Positions 5,626-7,590 of a stretch of DNA of 7,590 bases are shown one piece after another. The position numbers and the translations under genes are program-made. Below the pieces are notes generated by a model. It saw nothing but the letters and a program-made list of their open reading frames with translations. It was not told where the DNA came from and ran no database searches. Every line of letters begins with the position of its first letter. The first letter of the stretch is position 1. The stretch comes from an uncultured Pseudomonadota bacterium (GTDB taxonomy: Bacteria; Myxococcota_A; Polyangia; HGW-17). The stretch covers positions 1-7,590 of the forward strand of contig CALKWH010000222.1 of assembly GCA_938004375.1 (NCBI GenBank), in the 5' to 3' direction.

Positions 5626-6651
5626 TCAGTGACCCAGGAAGTAGAGCGCGAGGCCGAAAGCGAGCCCCAGGACGAGCTTAACACCCTTGACGATCAGGAA
5701 GTCACGGCGGGAGTGCGCCAGCAGCGGGAGGCAGGCGTGCCCGTCCTGCACGATGGCGCTGGTTAAAAGGACGGAGAACGGCGCCAGCCCCTGGGCGAAC
5801 AGGTTCACGAACAGCAGGTGAGGCCCGGACTGCGGGATCAGGCCGATGGCCGCCGCCGCGAAGATCAGCGTGAGCGGGCTCGAGGAGAGGTGCTCGTTCC
5901 AGTTCATGTGGCGGACCAGCTCCAGCGCGAGCAGGGTGACGAACACCCAGCCGAAGATCTTGGTGACGTGGCGGAGGATGACGTGCTTCCAGAGATGGTC
6001 CGTCAGGAAATGCTCGTCGGCGGCGAGCACGAGAAGCATGGTGAAGACGCCGACCCCGATCAGGGTGTATTGCTCCCAGCCGAAGCCGTGTCCCACCTGG
6101 GAGGTGGACAAAAGGACGATGAAACCCGCGATGACGAACAGCAACAAGGGACGGATCACCTGACCGGACTGCAGGTGGAGCCAGATCCTGCGCGGCGAGA
6201 GCGTGAAGGGCGCGTGCTCGTCGTGCAGGGAGAACCCGATCTGACACTGCCCCTCGGACTCCCGCCCGGGGAACAGCACGCGGTCCACGACCAGGCCTGT
6301 GAGCACGCCCGCCACCACCAGGAACAGGGTCAGGAGCCCCGCCTCGACGGGGAAGAGGGCGAACATGACGAACGCCTCGTCCCCGATGGTGGCCATCATG
6401 GTGGCGACCACCGCGCCGAGCCGGACCACGCGGTGGGCGTACATCGACACGACGGAGTAGGAGCCCAGGCACCCGGGGAGCGCGCCGAGCAGGGCGCCGA
6501 GCAGGTTCTGCCCGAACAGGGTCATCTCCAGGCGGTGGAGCCACCGGCCCCGGGAGAGCACGTTGATGAACTCGAGGATGAGCATCATCGAGATCACGAA
6601 GATCGTGATCATGAGCGCATCCTTGAACGAATGGACGAAGCCGTGGATCAT
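5626..6651 (-). CDS. Putative 10TM heavy-metal exporter (ArsP_2/DUF2899-type)
   Basis: The 341-residue, very hydrophobic protein has membrane segments at about 12-31, 79-97, 103-121, 168-185, 196-211, 232-246, 258-273 and 319-338, plus shorter helices around the two signature regions. These signatures are GALPGCLGSYSVVSMYAH (56-73) with ATIGDEAFVM (87-96), and GLIPQSGPHLLFVNLFAQG (270-288) with SAIVQDGHACLPLL (298-311). They fit my recollection of the putative 10TM metal exporter family, whose members are often annotated as putative manganese transporters; the substrate is not established by sequence. The two halves are related (see findings). His, Asp, Glu and Cys within membrane segments could bind metal. 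ATG 6651 is 4 nt after the stop of the TPR gene, so both are almost certainly co-translated. The frame stays open upstream to 6966 only because it shadows the TPR gene. Confidence 0.85.
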   Translation of the reverse strand: MIHGFVHSFKDALMITIFVISMMLILEFINVLSRGRWLHRLEMTLFGQNLLGALLGALPGCLGSYSVVSMYAHRVVRLGAVVATMMATIGDEAFVMFALFPVEAGLLTLFLVVAGVLTGLVVDRVLFPGRESEGQCQIGFSLHDEHAPFTLSPRRIWLHLQSGQVIRPLLLFVIAGFIVLLSTSQVGHGFGWEQYTLIGVGVFTMLLVLAADEHFLTDHLWKHVILRHVTKIFGWVFVTLLALELVRHMNWNEHLSSSPLTLIFAAAAIGLIPQSGPHLLFVNLFAQGLAPFSVLLTSAIVQDGHACLPLLAHSRRDFLIVKGVKLVLGLAFGLALYFLGH

Positions 6652-6655
6652 GCGG

Positions 6656-7117
6656 TCACTTGAACTTCCGGGCCAGGGATTCACCGCGGACGGGGTCGAG
6701 CTGGTAGGCCCGCTGAGCCCAGGGCTTGGCCTGGTCGTGGTGGCCGGCTTGCATGAGAATGACGGCCAGGTCATGGTAGGCGTCGAAAAAATTGGGCTCC
6801 AGGGAGATGGCCTTGAGCAGCGAGGCGACCCCCGCGTCGAGCTGGCCCATTCCAGCGAGACAGACGCCCTGACCCTTGTACGCGTAGGCATGATTCGGGT
6901 CCAGTTCGATGGCCTGCCGGCAGCAGGCCAGGGCGTCGGAGGGCCGCCCCAGCCGGAAGAAAGCATAGCCCAGGTTGTCGATCATCCACAGCCGATCGCT
7001 CTGGTGGAGCCCGGGATCCGTCAGGCGCTCCTGGAGCCGGCTCGCGGCATCCTGCCATTGCCCCTCCTCCAGTTGGCGCATGATCGTGGTCCGTTCTTCG
7101 GAGTCCGTCTTCGGCAT
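6656..7117 (-). CDS. Small TPR-repeat protein
   Basis: The 153-residue soluble protein contains three consecutive 34-residue tetratricopeptide repeats, at about 42-75, 76-109 and 110-143, each ending in LDP or LEP and having the usual G/A/Y/L/A pattern (for example NLGYAFFRLGRPSDALACCRQ). Residues 7-40 look like a degenerate further repeat. TPRs are protein-binding scaffolds; there is no enzymatic domain or signal peptide. The start at ATG 7117 has GGAG (7126-7123) 5 nt upstream. Longer open frame to 7297 would read through the promoter region and has no TPR character, so it is rejected. The transporter gene begins 4 nt after its stop; the likely role is assembly or control of that transporter, which is inference from context. 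Confidence 0.85.
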   Translation of the reverse strand: MPKTDSEERTTIMRQLEEGQWQDAASRLQERLTDPGLHQSDRLWMIDNLGYAFFRLGRPSDALACCRQAIELDPNHAYAYKGQGVCLAGMGQLDAGVASLLKAISLEPNFFDAYHDLAVILMQAGHHDQAKPWAQRAYQLDPVRGESLARKFK

Positions 7118-7128
7118 GGTTACTCCAA

Positions 7129-7177
7129 GGACCCCGGGATGGTGGGAGCGATCCGAAATCCGCCCCGCCCGGGGTCC
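7129..7177 (-). promoter_or_regulatory. Perfect 10-bp inverted repeat in the TPR-transporter leader
   Basis: GGACCCCGGG (7129-7138) and CCCGGGGTCC (7168-7177) are perfect inverted copies with a 29-nt loop. In the minus-strand mRNA the stem ends only two bases before the Shine-Dalgarno GGAG of the TPR gene. A hairpin this GC-rich beside the ribosome binding site could affect translation, or the repeat may be a DNA operator downstream of the promoter. Confidence 0.5.
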
Positions 7178-7187
7178 GAACTCCAAG

Positions 7188-7215
7188 CGGATACCAGAAC
7201 TGCGGAAATTGGCAA
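7188..7215 (-). promoter_or_regulatory. Candidate promoter of the TPR-transporter operon
   Basis: On the minus strand TTGCCA (7215-7210) is followed after 16 bp by TATCCG (7193-7188), preceded by TGG (extended -10). Transcription from about 7181 would give a leader of about 64 nt containing the 10-bp inverted repeat. The -10 is only a half match. Confidence 0.3.
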
Positions 7216-7229
7216 CGCTTTTTATTCGC

Positions 7230-7259
7230 TTGACTTTTTTCATCAATATTCCATACATT
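7230..7259 (+). promoter_or_regulatory. Promoter of the cysteine-rich lipoprotein gene
   Basis: TTGACT (7230-7235) and TACATT (7254-7259) are 18 bp apart in a markedly AT-rich stretch (about 7216-7271) that contrasts with the GC-rich surroundings. The predicted leader is about 23 nt, with GGGAG (7274-7278) 10 nt before ATG 7289. Confidence 0.5.
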
Positions 7260-7288
7260 CTTCGACAAGAATTGGGAGTGCACCGAGG

Positions 7289-7544
7289 ATGACGCAACGA
7301 TTTCTGCCCCTGACCCTGGTTGCCCTGCTCACCTGGCCCCTGCTCTCATGCCAGGACGAGAAGACCAAGACCTGCGAAGCCACCTGGAAACGGATCAACC
7401 AGTGCTTGCCGCAGTTCGCAGAAAACAAGGAGATGCACCTGAAGGTCTGCAAGGAGACCTTCGAGAAGAGCTCGACGCGCGGCTCCAACCGATGTGCGAG
7501 CTCGTTCACCAACTGCGAGCAGTTCAAGAAATGCCTGAGTTACG
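7289..7544 (+). CDS. Cysteine-rich lipoprotein, 3' end lost to adapter
   Basis: Eighty-five codons are genuine; the sequence then turns into sequencing adapter and the true C-terminus is unknown. The N-terminus is a lipoprotein signal: MTQR, hydrophobic core and lipobox LLSC with lipidated C21, so the protein should be exported and membrane-anchored. The mature part has six further cysteines (C29, C39, C54, C69, C76, C82) in a small charged, probably helical domain, a spacing that suits three disulfides in an oxidising compartment. I do not recognise the family. Small lipoproteins of this type are common in Myxococcota-like genomes, but that is an impression. The gene is divergent from the TPR-transporter pair and has its own AT-rich promoter. 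The last residues of the apparent frame (EIGRAHV) are adapter translation. Confidence 0.75.
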
Positions 7545-7590
7545 AGATCGGAAGAGCACACGTCTGAACTCCAGTCACCGAATACGATCT
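7545..7590 (+). other. Illumina TruSeq read-through adapter plus index (artefact)
   Basis: From 7545 the sequence begins AGATCGGAAGAGCACACG and continues through the standard 34-base TruSeq Read 1 read-through adapter to 7578. It is followed by an 8-base index, CGAATACG (7579-7586), and ATCT, the first bases of the P7 portion. This is not genomic DNA. Confidence 0.98.

Noticed and set aside
4386..5681. Plus-strand frames (up to 205 codons) opposite the zinc-array gene
   Set aside because: They repeat every ~145 bp only because the antisense of the zinc modules repeats; the minus frame has the regular cysteine pattern.
6652..6966. N-terminal extension of the exporter
   Set aside because: The extension lies wholly inside the TPR gene in another frame and is Ser/Pro/Arg-rich; ATG 6651 is placed 4 nt after the TPR stop and begins the hydrophobic protein properly.
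7118..7297. Upstream extension of the TPR protein
   Set aside because: It would cross both divergent promoters and the inverted repeat; ATG 7117 has a well-spaced GGAG.
6563..7567. Long plus-strand frame from the transporter region into the lipoprotein
   Set aside because: Upstream of 7289 it is antisense to the transporter and TPR genes; the lipoprotein signal peptide begins at ATG 7289, and the frame's end is adapter.

Overview
This is a 7.6 kb high-GC bacterial segment, almost certainly the end of a short-read (probably metagenomic) contig: its last 46 bases are Illumina TruSeq read-through adapter plus index, not genome. Gene content (FHA-GGDEF signalling protein, zinc-ribbon/proline-alanine-rich/PH-like protein, a private-looking zinc-ribbon array, small lipoproteins) and the strong G/C third-position bias suggest a Myxococcota or related former-Deltaproteobacteria lineage. 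This taxonomic guess rests on gene style only.

Layout. 1-303 (-) is the N-terminal part of a membrane protein that runs off the left edge. Divergent from it, 361-1326 (+) encodes an FHA-GGDEF diguanylate cyclase, followed 22 nt later by 1349-2404 (+), a zinc ribbon joined by a long Ala/Pro/Met linker to a PH-like domain; the two look like one operon. A 181-nt gap (2405-2585) holds a 6-bp-periodic repeat, a terminator-like inverted repeat and a promoter. Next come 2586-3272 (+), an unknown lipoprotein, and 12 nt later 3285-4304 (+), a DHH-family phosphoesterase. These converge on 4326-5537 (-), a 403-residue protein built of eight four-cysteine modules. Upstream of that, also on the minus strand, 6656-7117 (TPR protein) and 5626-6651 (10TM putative metal exporter) form a tight pair. 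A 171-nt divergent promoter region (7118-7288) separates them from 7289-7544 (+), a cysteine-rich lipoprotein cut off by the adapter.

How parts may work together. The GGDEF protein should make c-di-GMP. Its FHA domain may read phosphothreonine, and its operon partner carries two copies of a TL[FI]x[ST]PG motif that could be a phosphorylation/FHA docking site (inference). The TPR protein and transporter are probably co-translated, and a perfect 10-bp inverted repeat lies just before the TPR gene's Shine-Dalgarno. The eight-module zinc protein is the least explained gene; every one of its 32 cysteines falls in a regular pair. No mobile element, CRISPR array, tRNA or rRNA was seen.
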